64,000 nucleotides of DNA. Origin: Mesorhizobium ciceri WSM4083. Its GTDB lineage: Bacteria > Pseudomonadota > Alphaproteobacteria > Rhizobiales > Rhizobiaceae. A program made the position numbers and the translations under genes. The notes beneath the pieces were generated by a model. That model worked only from the letters and a program-made list of their open reading frames with translations, was not told the origin of the DNA and made no database searches. Location: positions 62,190-126,189 of the forward strand of contig NZ_JAFG01000005.1 in the NCBI RefSeq assembly GCF_000519305.1. Reading direction: 5' to 3'. Positions 52,370 to 60,695 of the stretch are shown in pieces. How positions within the stretch are numbered: position 1 is the first letter of the stretch; the number at the start of each line of letters is the position of its first letter.

Positions 52370-52942
52370 TCAAGCAGCCCTCTCGCGCGTGTAAGCACTA
52401 AGGGCTGAACTCTCGGAGCCCCTTTTGTCTTCTAACGTATGATCTAAGGTGTGATCATAAGGTATTAGGGTGGCTAGATGGTTATCCGCCAAGGTGGCCA
52501 TTTGATTACCATCGGAGGTAACCACTTGATCACCTATGGGCAGCAAAGGTGACGGGATAGTCACTTTGTACAAGAGCTGCTGTTTTCTCTCGAACTGGTA
52601 TTCATCCATCATGCTCAGAACGTCAACCGCCCACGAGAATTTCAGCAGATAGACCTGGGCTCGCCTTGCCGATCGGCCGATGATTGCTTGATGCTCAGGG
52701 GGGAGAACGCGCAGCGGGACGCACGAGAGCGCCCCGCCTTCCTTGAGTATGGCAATCCACTTGGAGACAGTCTCAGGCGCCGCCCCTAGCTGCTGTGAGA
52801 GCGTTTCCCTGGTCGGGTAGGCGCAATGGACCTTGTCGTTATAGAGATCCACCAAAGCGCCAGCTACGCGCTGCGCGCCGGGAGAATCGCGAAAACCCTG
52901 GAAGTAGCGGCAGGCCTTGCCCCAATCGTATTTGCTCACCAT
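52370..52942 (-). CDS. Winged-helix phage protein (replication/regulation type)
   Basis: 190-aa protein. Residues 43-80 (CAYPTRETLSQQLGAAPETVSKWIAILKEGGALS) form a winged helix-turn-helix of the kind in phage replication initiators and plasmid Rep proteins. The C-terminal part is polar and Thr/Asp/His-rich. Start 52942 overlaps the preceding gene by one base and the open frame beyond it belongs to other genes. It occupies the early region, where replication genes are expected. Confidence 0.65.
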   Translation of the reverse strand: MVSKYDWGKACRYFQGFRDSPGAQRVAGALVDLYNDKVHCAYPTRETLSQQLGAAPETVSKWIAILKEGGALSCVPLRVLPPEHQAIIGRSARRAQVYLLKFSWAVDVLSMMDEYQFERKQQLLYKVTIPSPLLPIGDQVVTSDGNQMATLADNHLATLIPYDHTLDHTLEDKRGSESSALSAYTRERAA

Positions 52943-53124
52943 CAGTGCGCCCTCGCCCGGATCAGCGCTGCTTGCCGGCAGGCCTCGACCGCGTCTTTGA
53001 GAGGTAGGGAGAATCGTTCCTGCAATTGAGGAATGACCGCTTTGGTTCGATCCGGTGACCCGGGAGCAAGCCAAGTGGCTGCAAGGTCGACTTGGCTTTG
53101 AGTATTGCCGATGTCGGCGCTCAT
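52942..53124 (-). CDS. Small hypothetical phage protein
   Basis: 60-aa helical protein (GSPDRTKAVIPQLQERFSLPLKDAVEACRQAALIRARAH). It overlaps the genes on both sides by 1 to 4 bases, so it is part of a tightly packed early operon. No recognised domain. Confidence 0.55.
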   Translation of the reverse strand: MSADIGNTQSQVDLAATWLAPGSPDRTKAVIPQLQERFSLPLKDAVEACRQAALIRARAH

Positions 53125-53468
53125 GCAGCCGACGCCATGTCTTCGAGGATCGTGACTTCGGTTTCGAGCCGGTACAACGCATGTGTGCCGGGATACTGGC
53201 CGCCGTGGCTTGCATGCTCCGTCGAGACGATGAAGCCCTCCCGCCGCAGCAGAAAAATGTAGTGCGCGACACGGACGCCGGTTGGCAGATCCAACGGCGA
53301 GACACCACGTTTCCCGGCTTCAACGAGTTTCGTCATCATCCATGCGGCCCTGCCTTCAAGGCGCTTGGTATAGCCATCCGGCTCGACGCGCACCGTGACA
53401 GTGGACTTCTTCGGCGGCAGCACCGGATTTGATTTTGCCTGGGAGGCATGCCCTGCTATGTCATTCAT
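53121..53468 (-). CDS. Winged-helix-like phage protein
   Basis: 115-aa protein. Residues 43-100 (AAWMMTKLVEAGKRGVSPLDLPTGVRVAHYIFLLRREGFIVSTEHASH ... HALYRLETEVTIL) are a winged helix typical of the small DNA-binding proteins near phage replication genes. GGAAG precedes ATG 53468; a longer frame from 53597 lacks a site. Confidence 0.65.
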   Translation of the reverse strand: MNDIAGHASQAKSNPVLPPKKSTVTVRVEPDGYTKRLEGRAAWMMTKLVEAGKRGVSPLDLPTGVRVAHYIFLLRREGFIVSTEHASHGGQYPGTHALYRLETEVTILEDMASAA

Positions 53469-53547
53469 GGTCTGCTTCCATTCGTAATCTTGAAGGGGTT
53501 GTGAAAAACTATCGGGATCAGATCGGCGTGAGTGGTCTGCAAACCGC

Positions 53548-53745
53548 TCACGCTTCCTTCTTTCCTTCGGGAAGGCTATCGAGCCAAGCTTCCGCATCTA
53601 CCCTGCGGATCAGGGTCTTCCTGCCGGCCTTCTTGTAAGGTATGCGGCCGGCCCGCATTTCCTCGTAAAGCAGTGAGCGACCTACACCGAAGGCGGCACA
53701 AAATCCCGCCACGGTAAAAGCGTTTGGACTTACTTCCATTTGCAT
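53548..53745 (-). CDS. AlpA/MerR-type DNA-binding protein, excisionase candidate
   Basis: 65-aa protein: FTVAGFCAAFGVGRSLLYEEMRAGRIPYKKAGRKTLIRRVDAEAWLDSLP, a helix-turn-helix 17-type domain as in AlpA and phage excisionases. AAAGGA lies just before the ATG. It is the first gene on the minus strand after the integrase-proximal intergenic region, as expected for a directionality factor or early activator. Confidence 0.72.
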   Translation of the reverse strand: MQMEVSPNAFTVAGFCAAFGVGRSLLYEEMRAGRIPYKKAGRKTLIRRVDAEAWLDSLPEGKKEA

Positions 53746-53885
53746 TTCCTTTCTTTGGTTACGCGTCAAAACACGCCCGCGATTTCGTACGGATTATAGC
53801 GGAATGCGGACTCGCCGTGCGACCCCTAAAATCGGTTATCCCTCGACATTTTATTGTGTTTGTATTCCAGAGGGTTAGGCGATGT

Positions 53886-53905
53886 TTATCCACAGGTTGT
53901 CCACA
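53886..53905 (+). promoter_or_regulatory. Tandem DnaA-box-like sequences
   Basis: TTATCCACA (53886-53894), a perfect match to the DnaA consensus, followed after 2 bases by TTGTCCACA (53897-53905), one mismatch away. The 11-bp period puts both on the same helix face. They could mark a phage origin or a DnaA-controlled promoter. Confidence 0.5.
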
Positions 53906-54011
53906 CAGACGTTCGGCATTCGTTCCCGATCAGCCAAAGGCCGATCGAGAGCCATTAAAGGAGCCGCTGGTTTCTCTGGATTTCAGAAGGACAGAAAAAC
54001 AGCAGGGCGCG

Positions 54012-54032
54012 AGCCTCTTGGGAGAGGCTTTT
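54012..54032 (+). terminator. Rho-independent terminator
   Basis: AGCCTCT-TGGG-AGAGGCT hairpin followed by TTTGC on the plus strand. No plus-strand gene precedes it within the prophage, so it may end a small RNA starting in the DnaA-box region. Confidence 0.6.
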
Positions 54033-54175
54033 GCAAGTGTGGCCAAGCTAACTAAGCAGGGCCAGGTCCCTCAAAACTGATTTTTCCGAGTGTCAACAGA
54101 ACACGTTATGAATCTCGTTGATTTGCAGGCGCAAGTCAACAACTGCCAACGCAAGCCAGTGGAATTACCACCGCT

Positions 54176-55393
54176 TTACGCAACAACCCGTAGATTTCCT
54201 TTCGAGGCGGTTGCGTTCACGAAGTTTGCCCAAGCAGACATTAGCTTGCGGCGCTTCTCCAGCGCATCCGACCGACGATAGGCATTCTCGACAGCGTCGC
54301 CGACCTTGTGGGCGAGCGCGGCTTCAGCAACTTCGCGTGGAAAACTGGTCTCGTCCCCTGCCCAATCTCGGAAAGCCGAGCGGAAGCCGTGCGGCGTGTA
54401 TTGCCCGACTTCCATTCGCCGCATTTGCATCGTCATCGCCATGACCGACAGCGGCGTATCAACCGGCCGCTTGCTCTCCCCTGGGAAGACATAGTCCGAC
54501 ACGCGCGTATCGTAGAGCGGCGTCAGGATAGCCAGGGCGGCATCGGCCAGCGGCACCCTATGAAGGACGCCGGCCTTCATGCGATCAGCCGGCACAGTCC
54601 AGACCTTTTCGTCCAGATCGAATTCGGGCCACTTGGCGCCTAGGACTTCGCCCGAGCGCGCAGCCGTCAGGATGAGGAAGTCCATCGCCTTCGCTGACAT
54701 AGCCTCAGAGGCCCGCAGACGCTTCACAAACGCCGGTACGTCCGCGTATGGCATCGCTGCATGATGTCCGCGCGACAGTTTCTTGCCCTTCGCCAGGAGG
54801 TGTTGCAGATGCCCGCGCCACAGGGCTGGATTTTCTCCCGATCGATGCCCACCGGCCTTTGCGGCGTCCAGTACGCGTTCAATCCGGCCGCGCAGACGCT
54901 GCGCCGTTTCCGGCTTCTCGAACCAGATCGGCTTCAGGATCTCCAAAATGTCGGCCGTGTCCACCTCGTCCACCGGCTTCTTGCGGATCGATTTGCAGTA
55001 GGCATCGCCCAGGGTCATTTCCCATTGTGCCTTGTGCTTGGCGTTGCGCCAACCCTTCCCGACAGCAGCGATCAGGTCTTCGGCACACTTTGCGAATGTC
55101 GGTTTTTCGGTCTTGGATTCCGTGTCGATCGGATCGAGGCCGCGACGCAGGCGGTCCCGGCAGTCGGTGGCGGCAATGCGCGCATCCTTCAGAGAGACGG
55201 AAGGGTAAGAGCCGAGGCCGACTTCCTTCCATTGACGGCCCTTTCCAGAGCCCTTGAAGTGGACGAAGGTCCAGGACTTGGTGCCTTCCTTCTTTGCCAA
55301 CAGATAGAGCCCGCCGCCGTCGCTATGGCGCCCTGCCTTCAGGCCTTTAGCCCGGATGGTGGTTTCGGCCAGCAAGTTGAGTGAGCGAACCAT
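54176..55393 (-). CDS. int: Tyrosine-type integrase (P4-like)
   Basis: 405-aa site-specific recombinase. The N-terminal DUF4102-type domain (ETTIRAKGLKAGRHSDGGGLYLLAKKEGTKSWTF) is the P4 arm-binding type. In the catalytic part, TAARSGEVLGAKW holds the first Arg, PHGFRSAFRDWAG the HxxR, and ALAHKVGDAVENAYRRSD the last His and the nucleophilic Tyr. I start at ATG 55393 (MVRSLNLLAE), which follows GGAG. It lies 143 bases from attR and would insert the phage at tRNA-Ser. Confidence 0.95.
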   Translation of the reverse strand: MVRSLNLLAETTIRAKGLKAGRHSDGGGLYLLAKKEGTKSWTFVHFKGSGKGRQWKEVGLGSYPSVSLKDARIAATDCRDRLRRGLDPIDTESKTEKPTFAKCAEDLIAAVGKGWRNAKHKAQWEMTLGDAYCKSIRKKPVDEVDTADILEILKPIWFEKPETAQRLRGRIERVLDAAKAGGHRSGENPALWRGHLQHLLAKGKKLSRGHHAAMPYADVPAFVKRLRASEAMSAKAMDFLILTAARSGEVLGAKWPEFDLDEKVWTVPADRMKAGVLHRVPLADAALAILTPLYDTRVSDYVFPGESKRPVDTPLSVMAMTMQMRRMEVGQYTPHGFRSAFRDWAGDETSFPREVAEAALAHKVGDAVENAYRRSDALEKRRKLMSAWANFVNATASKGNLRVVA

Positions 55394-55407
55394 TCCCTGC
55401 AACTCCG

Positions 55408-55416
55408 TTCCTAACT
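55408..55416 (+). promoter_or_regulatory. Candidate integrase arm-type site (right arm)
   Basis: TTCCTAACT, identical to the two tandem copies at 17931 and 17943. It lies in the integrase leader, 120 bases inside attR, so integrase binding here could also repress its own gene. Confidence 0.5.
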
Positions 55417-55535
55417 TCGATGCACGATGTTAGCGGATTTGACCGGACGACTGCAAACGCAGAACGCCGGGAAGCCCAGAGAATCAACGGGTTTCTTGTA
55501 TATTAGCGGACGATGGCGAACGCAGGTTTAGAAGA

Positions 55536-55549
55536 CACTTCCTCCGCCA
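55536..55549 (+). repeat. attR core
   Basis: CACTTCCTCCGCCA, identical to the tRNA-Ser 3' end at 17863-17876. It has no tRNA body upstream, as expected for the distal copy after integration. Confidence 0.88.
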
Positions 55550-55957
55550 CTGACGCCCCTGCAGCCAGTCAGATGCGCCTGCCCCCAAGATCGACGTGGG
55601 CGTTACCAGTTCATGTTCAAGGTCGCGCACTTTTGCCACGTCCAGGCTGGCGCAGACCACGCTCTGTGAACCACAACTATGGTGCTCTTCCCTGCCCATT
55701 TCGTTGGCAGACACATCCTGCGGCGCTTGAAACAACCGGTTCTGTTGCCTGATTAGACCGCTTCCCGATCGTCCAGGCAGCCTGTCGCAGTGCCGGTGTT
55801 CCCTCGGCAGGTCACGCAATTACCCCTTTGGGACGGCGTATCCGAGTTCGATATGCTTCGCCTCGTTGTGGCTGATCCCACTCCTGCAAGGCGGACAAAT
55901 CATGGACTGGAGCGGCGGCATCATTTGTAAAAATCCGGGCGTTGGCAGATTTGCGAG
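55550..55957. other. Gene-poor host region next to attR
   Basis: About 400 bases between attR and livF. A short minus-strand frame (55820-55924, 34 aa) contains CPPC, but its reality is doubtful. Other frames look random. This would be the original downstream flank of tRNA-Ser. Confidence 0.4.
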
Positions 55958-56689
55958 CTAAGCAGCGACGCCACCTAAATAGGCGCTGATAACCGCTTCA
56001 TTGCTCGCGAGATCGCTGCCTGGTCCCTCAAGAACAACGCGTCCGGCCTTGAGAACGTAGCCGTAGTCGGCGAATTTCAAGGCGACTTTGCTGTTCTGCT
56101 CCACGAGCAGAATGGTCACGCCTTCACGATTGAGGCGCTGCACGATGTTCATGACTTCCTTGATCAGTTGGGGCGCCAGACCCATGGAAGGCTCATCGAG
56201 CAACAGCACCTTGGGCGCGGCCATGAGGGCCCTGCCGATCGCCAGCATCTGCTGCTCACCGCCCGAGAGGTTCCTTGCATCGCCATTCTGCCGGCGCGCC
56301 AGGATGGGAAAGAGCTCGAAAACGTGATCCAGCCGTCGCCGGCGCTCGACGTCGTCGGCAAGCGTAAACGAGCCCAGGTCAAGGTTCTCCCTGATCGTCA
56401 TGTCGCCGAAAATACGCCTTCCCTCCGGAACGTGGACGAGCCCGCGATGCGGCAGGCGGTGGGCAGGGACCTTGGTTATGTCCTCGCCCAGGAAGCGGAC
56501 ACTTCCGGAGGATGCGGCAACAAGGCCGGACAGCGTGCGTAGCGTGGTGCTCTTGCCCGCACCATTCGCGCCAAGCAGGGCGACGATCTGGCCACGTTTG
56601 ACCGAAAGGCTGACGCCATGAAGGGCTTCGATGCCGTCATAGCGCGCGACGATGCGGTCCGCGGAAAGAACGATTTCGGCGTCCATCAT
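55958..56689 (-). CDS. livF: Branched-chain amino-acid-type ABC transporter ATPase
   Basis: 243-aa ATP-binding protein of the LivF class. Walker A GANGAGKST, signature LSGGEQQML, Walker B VLLLDEPSMGLAPQ, switch His in LLVEQNSKVAL. The ARYDGIEALHGVSLSVKRG opening and the PxRxLPHRGLVHVPEGRRIFGDMTIRENL segment separate LivF from LivG. Overlaps livG by 4 bases. It is the last gene of a five-gene transporter operon reading leftward from 60548. Confidence 0.93.
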   Translation of the reverse strand: MMDAEIVLSADRIVARYDGIEALHGVSLSVKRGQIVALLGANGAGKSTTLRTLSGLVAASSGSVRFLGEDITKVPAHRLPHRGLVHVPEGRRIFGDMTIRENLDLGSFTLADDVERRRRLDHVFELFPILARRQNGDARNLSGGEQQMLAIGRALMAAPKVLLLDEPSMGLAPQLIKEVMNIVQRLNREGVTILLVEQNSKVALKFADYGYVLKAGRVVLEGPGSDLASNEAVISAYLGGVAA

Positions 56690-57450
56690 TCCTCCGTACC
56701 GAGATAGGCTTCGATGACCCGGGGGTCTGCTCGCACGGCCTCCGGCGGCCCGTCGGCGATCTTCTGACCGTAGTCGAACACCACGATCTTCTCCGACACT
56801 TGCATGACCAGGCCCATGTCGTGCTCGATCAGCAGGACCGTGACACCGGTTTCATCACGGATGCGGCGGATCAGGTCAACAAGGTCCAGCTTCTCGCGCT
56901 CGTTCAGGCCGGCGGCAGGCTCGTCCAGCAGGATGAGCTCGGGCGCCGACGCCAGGGCTCTTGCGAGTTCGAGCCGCCGTTGATCGCCATAGGAAAGACC
57001 GCCGGCACGGCGATGCGCATGCTGCTCGATGCCGACAAAATCGAGCCAGCGCATGCCAGCCGTGCGGATCGTCTCCTCCTCGCGTCGCTGTGCCGGCAAG
57101 TGCAGGATCGCCGACATGATGCCGTGGCGGCTGCGGCAATGCTGGCCGGACATGGCGTTTTCCAGAACGGTCATTTCCTTGAACAGCCTTATGTTCTGAA
57201 ACGTGCGGGCGAGCCCGAGCGCGGTGATGCGATGCGGCGGCAAACCGGTGATTGGCCGGCCGCCCAGGCTGATCGAGCCGCCCTTCGGCTTGTAGAAGCC
57301 GGTCAGGCAATTGAAGAGCGATGTCTTGCCAGCCCCGTTCGGCCCGATAAGGCTGTTGATGGCGCCTTTCTCAACCGAGAACGAAATATCGTGAAGGACT
57401 TTCAGTCCTCCGAAACTGAGGCGCAGATCGCGGACTTCCAGCAAGGCCAT
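56686..57450 (-). CDS. livG: Branched-chain amino-acid-type ABC transporter ATPase
   Basis: 254-aa LivG-class ATPase. Walker A GPNGAGKTS, signature LSYGDQRRLE, Walker B LILLDEPAAGLN. The insertion between them (RTFQNIRLFKEMTVLENAMSG) is LivG-specific. The ATG at 57450 (MALLEVRDLRLSFGG) is used; upstream frame belongs to livM. LivF and LivG form the two ATPase subunits. Confidence 0.93.
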   Translation of the reverse strand: MALLEVRDLRLSFGGLKVLHDISFSVEKGAINSLIGPNGAGKTSLFNCLTGFYKPKGGSISLGGRPITGLPPHRITALGLARTFQNIRLFKEMTVLENAMSGQHCRSRHGIMSAILHLPAQRREEETIRTAGMRWLDFVGIEQHAHRRAGGLSYGDQRRLELARALASAPELILLDEPAAGLNEREKLDLVDLIRRIRDETGVTVLLIEHDMGLVMQVSEKIVVFDYGQKIADGPPEAVRADPRVIEAYLGTEE

Positions 57451-57452
57451 GT

Positions 57453-58415
57453 TCAAACTCGCTTGTCCGGCCACAGCCCGTTCGGCCTGAAGAGCATGAT
57501 TGCCAGCAGCGCAACCGCGGTCACCAATGGACGATAGGTGCCCGCGCCGCGCAGCACCTCCGGAAGCAGGGCCACGAGAACAGCACCAAGGACGACGCCG
57601 GGAATGCGGCCCATGCCGCCCAGGACGACACCGAGAAGGATGAGCAGCGATTGGTTGAAGGTGAAACTCTCCGGCGAAATGGCCGTCATCTTGGCGGCGT
57701 AGAGGCATCCGGCCACGGAAGCGATCACAGCGCCCATCATATAGGCTTGCAGCTTGGCAGTGACACGGTTGATGCCGATACCGGCGGCGGCGTCCTCGTC
57801 ATAGCGAACATAAAACCAGGCTCGTCCCATTCGCGATCGCTCGACGCTCAGGCAGACGAAGGCGGTGAGCAGCGCCAGCACTAGGAACGCATAGTAGAAG
57901 TGCTGCACCTGCATCAGCTTGAAGCCGAAGATCTCCGGCCGCTCGATGCCGATAAGGCCGCTGGCGCCACCGGTAATGTCGAGGTTGCGGGCGATGATGC
58001 GCACGATCTCGCCGAAGCCCAGCGTCACGATCGCCAGATAGTCGCTGCGCAGCCTCAGCGTCGGAGCCCCTATGATGATGCCGGCCACGCAGGCAGCCAC
58101 CATGGCGACCGGGATGGTGAGCCAGAAATTGAAACCGAATTCCGCGGTCAGGATGCCTGATGTGTAAGCGCCCACCGCGAAGAAGGCGGCGTAGCCGAGG
58201 TCGAGCAGGCCCGCATAGCCGACAACAATGTTGAGGCCGAGGCACAGAACGACATAGAGCAGCGCCGTGGTTGCCACCTCCGTCACATAGGCGTTGGCGA
58301 ATTGCGGCAACACCAGCGCGACGGCGAGCGCCGCCAGGCCGGGCAGCACGACGGACCAGCGCATCAATTGCGGTTGCACGGCGGTCGGCATGGTTCTGAC
58401 TTCGTCGATCATCAC
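57453..58415 (-). CDS. livM: Branched-chain amino-acid-type ABC transporter permease
   Basis: 320-aa permease with about nine membrane segments. LNIVVGYAGLLDLGYAAFFAVGAYT and FGEIVRIIARNLDITGGASGLIGI are LivM signatures; LLGVVLGGMGRIPGVVLGAVLVALLPEVLR is the conserved C-terminal motif. Overlaps livH by 4 bases. Confidence 0.93.
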   Translation of the reverse strand: MMIDEVRTMPTAVQPQLMRWSVVLPGLAALAVALVLPQFANAYVTEVATTALLYVVLCLGLNIVVGYAGLLDLGYAAFFAVGAYTSGILTAEFGFNFWLTIPVAMVAACVAGIIIGAPTLRLRSDYLAIVTLGFGEIVRIIARNLDITGGASGLIGIERPEIFGFKLMQVQHFYYAFLVLALLTAFVCLSVERSRMGRAWFYVRYDEDAAAGIGINRVTAKLQAYMMGAVIASVAGCLYAAKMTAISPESFTFNQSLLILLGVVLGGMGRIPGVVLGAVLVALLPEVLRGAGTYRPLVTAVALLAIMLFRPNGLWPDKRV

Positions 58416-59323
58416 ACCCGCTCCACGACAGAGCGGCCAAGAAGGCCGGTCGGCTTGAACACAAGGAACAGGATCAGGGTCCCGAACACGAAGACATCAC
58501 GCCACTCCGATCCGACGAAGGGCAAGGACGAGCCGAAAGCCTCGAGCAGGCCGAGTAGCAATCCGCCGAGCATGGCGCCCGGCACGCTGCCGATCCCGCC
58601 TATGACAGCGGCGGTGAAGGCCTTGAGCCCCATGATGAAGCCCATGAAGAAATGGACACTGCCATAATAGGCGCCGGCCATGACCCCGCCGCCGGCGGCG
58701 AGCGCCGAACCCATGAAGAAGGTCAGTGCGATCACCCGGTCGACATCGATGCCCATCAGCCGGCTTGCCCCCATATCGATGGACACGGCGCGCATCGCCT
58801 TGCCGTACATGGTGCGAGAGACAAAGGCCTGCATGCCTGCCATAAGAGCAATGGAGGCGGCCACCAGAACCATCTGCGTGTAGGTGATATGAACGGTGGA
58901 AATATCCACGCCGGCAAAACCGAGGTCCGTGTTGAAGGCATAATGCCGCCCGCCTGTCAGGGCGAGTGCCGTGCCGTTCAACACCATCGAGGCACCGAGC
59001 GCCGTGATGAGGATCGAGAGGCGCGGCGCATTGCGCATCGGCCGATAGGCGAAGCGTTCGATGATGACGCCGAGCAGGCCGACAGCCAGCATCGACACAA
59101 GCAGGGCGCAGACCACGCCCAGCCAGCCATTGCCGACCCATAGGCCGACGAAGGAAAACACGATGAGGCCGACGAAGGCGCCGTTCATGTAGATGTCGCC
59201 ATGGGCGAAATTCAGGAGCTTGATGACGCCGAAGACCATGCTGTAGCCAAGCGCGATCAGGGCATAGAACGAGCCGACGATAAGACCGTTCACCAGTTGC
59301 TGAATAAGCAGGTCGAGCGTCAT
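58412..59323 (-). CDS. livH: Branched-chain amino-acid-type ABC transporter permease
   Basis: 303-aa permease with about eight membrane segments. LIVGSFYALIALGYSMVFGVIKLLNFAHGDIYMNGAFVG is the typical LivH opening, and AAVIGGIGSVPGAMLGGLLLGLLEAFG the coupling-loop motif. It follows the binding-protein gene by about 120 bases. Confidence 0.93.
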   Translation of the reverse strand: MTLDLLIQQLVNGLIVGSFYALIALGYSMVFGVIKLLNFAHGDIYMNGAFVGLIVFSFVGLWVGNGWLGVVCALLVSMLAVGLLGVIIERFAYRPMRNAPRLSILITALGASMVLNGTALALTGGRHYAFNTDLGFAGVDISTVHITYTQMVLVAASIALMAGMQAFVSRTMYGKAMRAVSIDMGASRLMGIDVDRVIALTFFMGSALAAGGGVMAGAYYGSVHFFMGFIMGLKAFTAAVIGGIGSVPGAMLGGLLLGLLEAFGSSLPFVGSEWRDVFVFGTLILFLVFKPTGLLGRSVVERV

Positions 59324-59441
59324 TGATGCTCCAGGGCAGAATTGAAAAAGTCTTGGCTGGGCGCAGCGTCAGCGCGCCAGACAATCGGCGGTGACGCCGA
59401 GGCCGCCACAAGGCCTGCCTCGGCGTCAATCCTGTTAGCCT

Positions 59442-60548
59442 TTATTCGGCTACCCACTTGCCGCCCTTGGCGATCACCGGGCGGAAGTTCGAGGTCTGGA
59501 GCGTGTTCTTGTCGGTGAACTTGATTTCACCGGCAAGGCCCTTGAAGTCGCTCGCCTTGAGCGCCTCGATGATTGCCTTCTGATCCGCCGACTTGGCCCG
59601 CGTGATCGCATCGGCGATCAGGCCGCCCACATCATGGGAGAGCGCCGCATAGGCGCCGGCGTCGCGGCCATAGGTTTCCTTGTACTTGGCCTTGAAGTCG
59701 GCGGCGCCGGACAAGAGGTCGACGGTGGGCGGAGACAACAGATACACGCCCTCACCGGCCGAACCGGCGATCTCCAGATATTCCGGCGAATTGTTGCCGT
59801 CGCCCAGCACAATGCCGCCCTGGAACCCGGCCTGCCGAAGCTGCTTGGTGAGCAGAGCGCCACCGGCATGGTAGGCGGTCCAGAAGACAGCATCGGCGCC
59901 GCTCGACTTGATCTTGGTGACGACCGCCGAATAGTCCTGCTCGCCGGCGGTGGTGGTCTCCTTGGCGGCAATTTCGCCGCCAGCGCTCTTGAAAGCTTCG
60001 GCGGTCAGCTTGGCCAGGTCGGACGAATAGGCATCGCCTTCGTCCACGACCGCGATCTTCTTGTAGCCGTTCTTCTTGAAGAGTTCGACGGCTGTCGTCG
60101 CCTGCATGTCGCCGGTCGAATTGGCGAGGAAGGCATTGCCCTGATTGGCGGCGACCAGCTTGGTCGAGTTCGCTCCGATGATGACGAACGGAATGCCGGC
60201 GTCACCATAGATCTTCAATGTCGGCAAGACGGCGCCCGAGCAGTAGCCGCCGACGATGGCGGTCACGCCTTCCGAGACAAGCTTGCTGCCTGCGGTCACC
60301 GCCTGTTGCGGATCGCAGGCGTCGTCGGCGGTGGTGGTGGTGATCTTGTCGCCGTTGACGCCGCCCTTGGCGTTGACGGCATCGATCGCCATCTTCACGG
60401 CGTTCTCCATATCCTGCCCTTCACTGGCCAGTTGGCCAGTCATGGGGGCCACGATGCCGATCTTGATGTCGGCAGCCGCGGCCATCGTGGTCAGAGCCAG
60501 CCCGGCAAGGGCGGTGGCGCAAGCTAGCCTCTTGAAGGAAACAACCAT
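59442..60548 (-). CDS. Periplasmic binding protein of LivJ/LivK class
   Basis: 368-aa exported binding protein with a signal peptide (residues 1-25) and IKIGIVAPMTGQLASEGQDMENAVKMAIDAVNAKGGVNGDKI, the Peripla_BP_6 opening. VIGANSTKLV and AGEQDYSAVVTKIKSSGADAVFW are typical of type I binding proteins. GGAGA precedes the ATG at 60548. It decides substrate choice, which may be branched-chain amino acids, amides or aromatic compounds. The neighbouring catabolic genes hint at something other than leucine. Confidence 0.9.
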   Translation of the reverse strand: MVVSFKRLACATALAGLALTTMAAAADIKIGIVAPMTGQLASEGQDMENAVKMAIDAVNAKGGVNGDKITTTTADDACDPQQAVTAGSKLVSEGVTAIVGGYCSGAVLPTLKIYGDAGIPFVIIGANSTKLVAANQGNAFLANSTGDMQATTAVELFKKNGYKKIAVVDEGDAYSSDLAKLTAEAFKSAGGEIAAKETTTAGEQDYSAVVTKIKSSGADAVFWTAYHAGGALLTKQLRQAGFQGGIVLGDGNNSPEYLEIAGSAGEGVYLLSPPTVDLLSGAADFKAKYKETYGRDAGAYAALSHDVGGLIADAITRAKSADQKAIIEALKASDFKGLAGEIKFTDKNTLQTSNFRPVIAKGGKWVAE

Positions 60549-60695
60549 CAATTCTCTCCATTTCCCCTGTTGGTGCATCCAGGCGGTGCGCCCGAAATGC
60601 ATTGTTTCGCCCCTCGGTTAGCTGCGGAGCGGTTATGTTGAGCAAGATCGCCAGCCGGCCAAGCGGTTGTCACCGGCAAGGACTGACCCGGCAGA

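Larger units (their letters stand above)
53746..54175. other. Gene-free control region
   Basis: About 430 bases between the AlpA-like gene and the integrase stop. It contains two tandem DnaA-box-like sequences and a plus-strand terminator, described separately, and should hold the early promoter. Two plus-strand open frames here have no ribosome binding site. Confidence 0.5.
17863..55549. mobile_element. Integrated tailed-phage prophage, about 37.7 kb
   Basis: Bounded by identical 14-bp repeats, at the 3' end of tRNA-Ser (17863-17876) and at 55536-55549. Between them lie an integrase, an AlpA-like factor, terminase, portal, scaffold, capsid, tail, ejection and lysis genes, so all late functions appear present. 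The P22-like portal, the adaptor and tail-hub pair and the absence of tape-measure, sheath or tube genes indicate a short-tailed (podovirus) virion. No gene looks broken, so the element may be inducible. A classical CI-like repressor is not recognised; a short XRE protein at 20772 is the best candidate regulator. Confidence 0.93.

Noticed and set aside
53724..54080. 118-aa plus-strand frame in the control region
   Set aside because: No ribosome binding site, overlaps the AlpA-like gene and contains the terminator hairpin inside its 3' part.
55484..55819. 111-aa minus-strand frame beside attR as a transposase remnant
   Set aside because: No DDE or other transposase motif is visible and no terminal repeats flank it.
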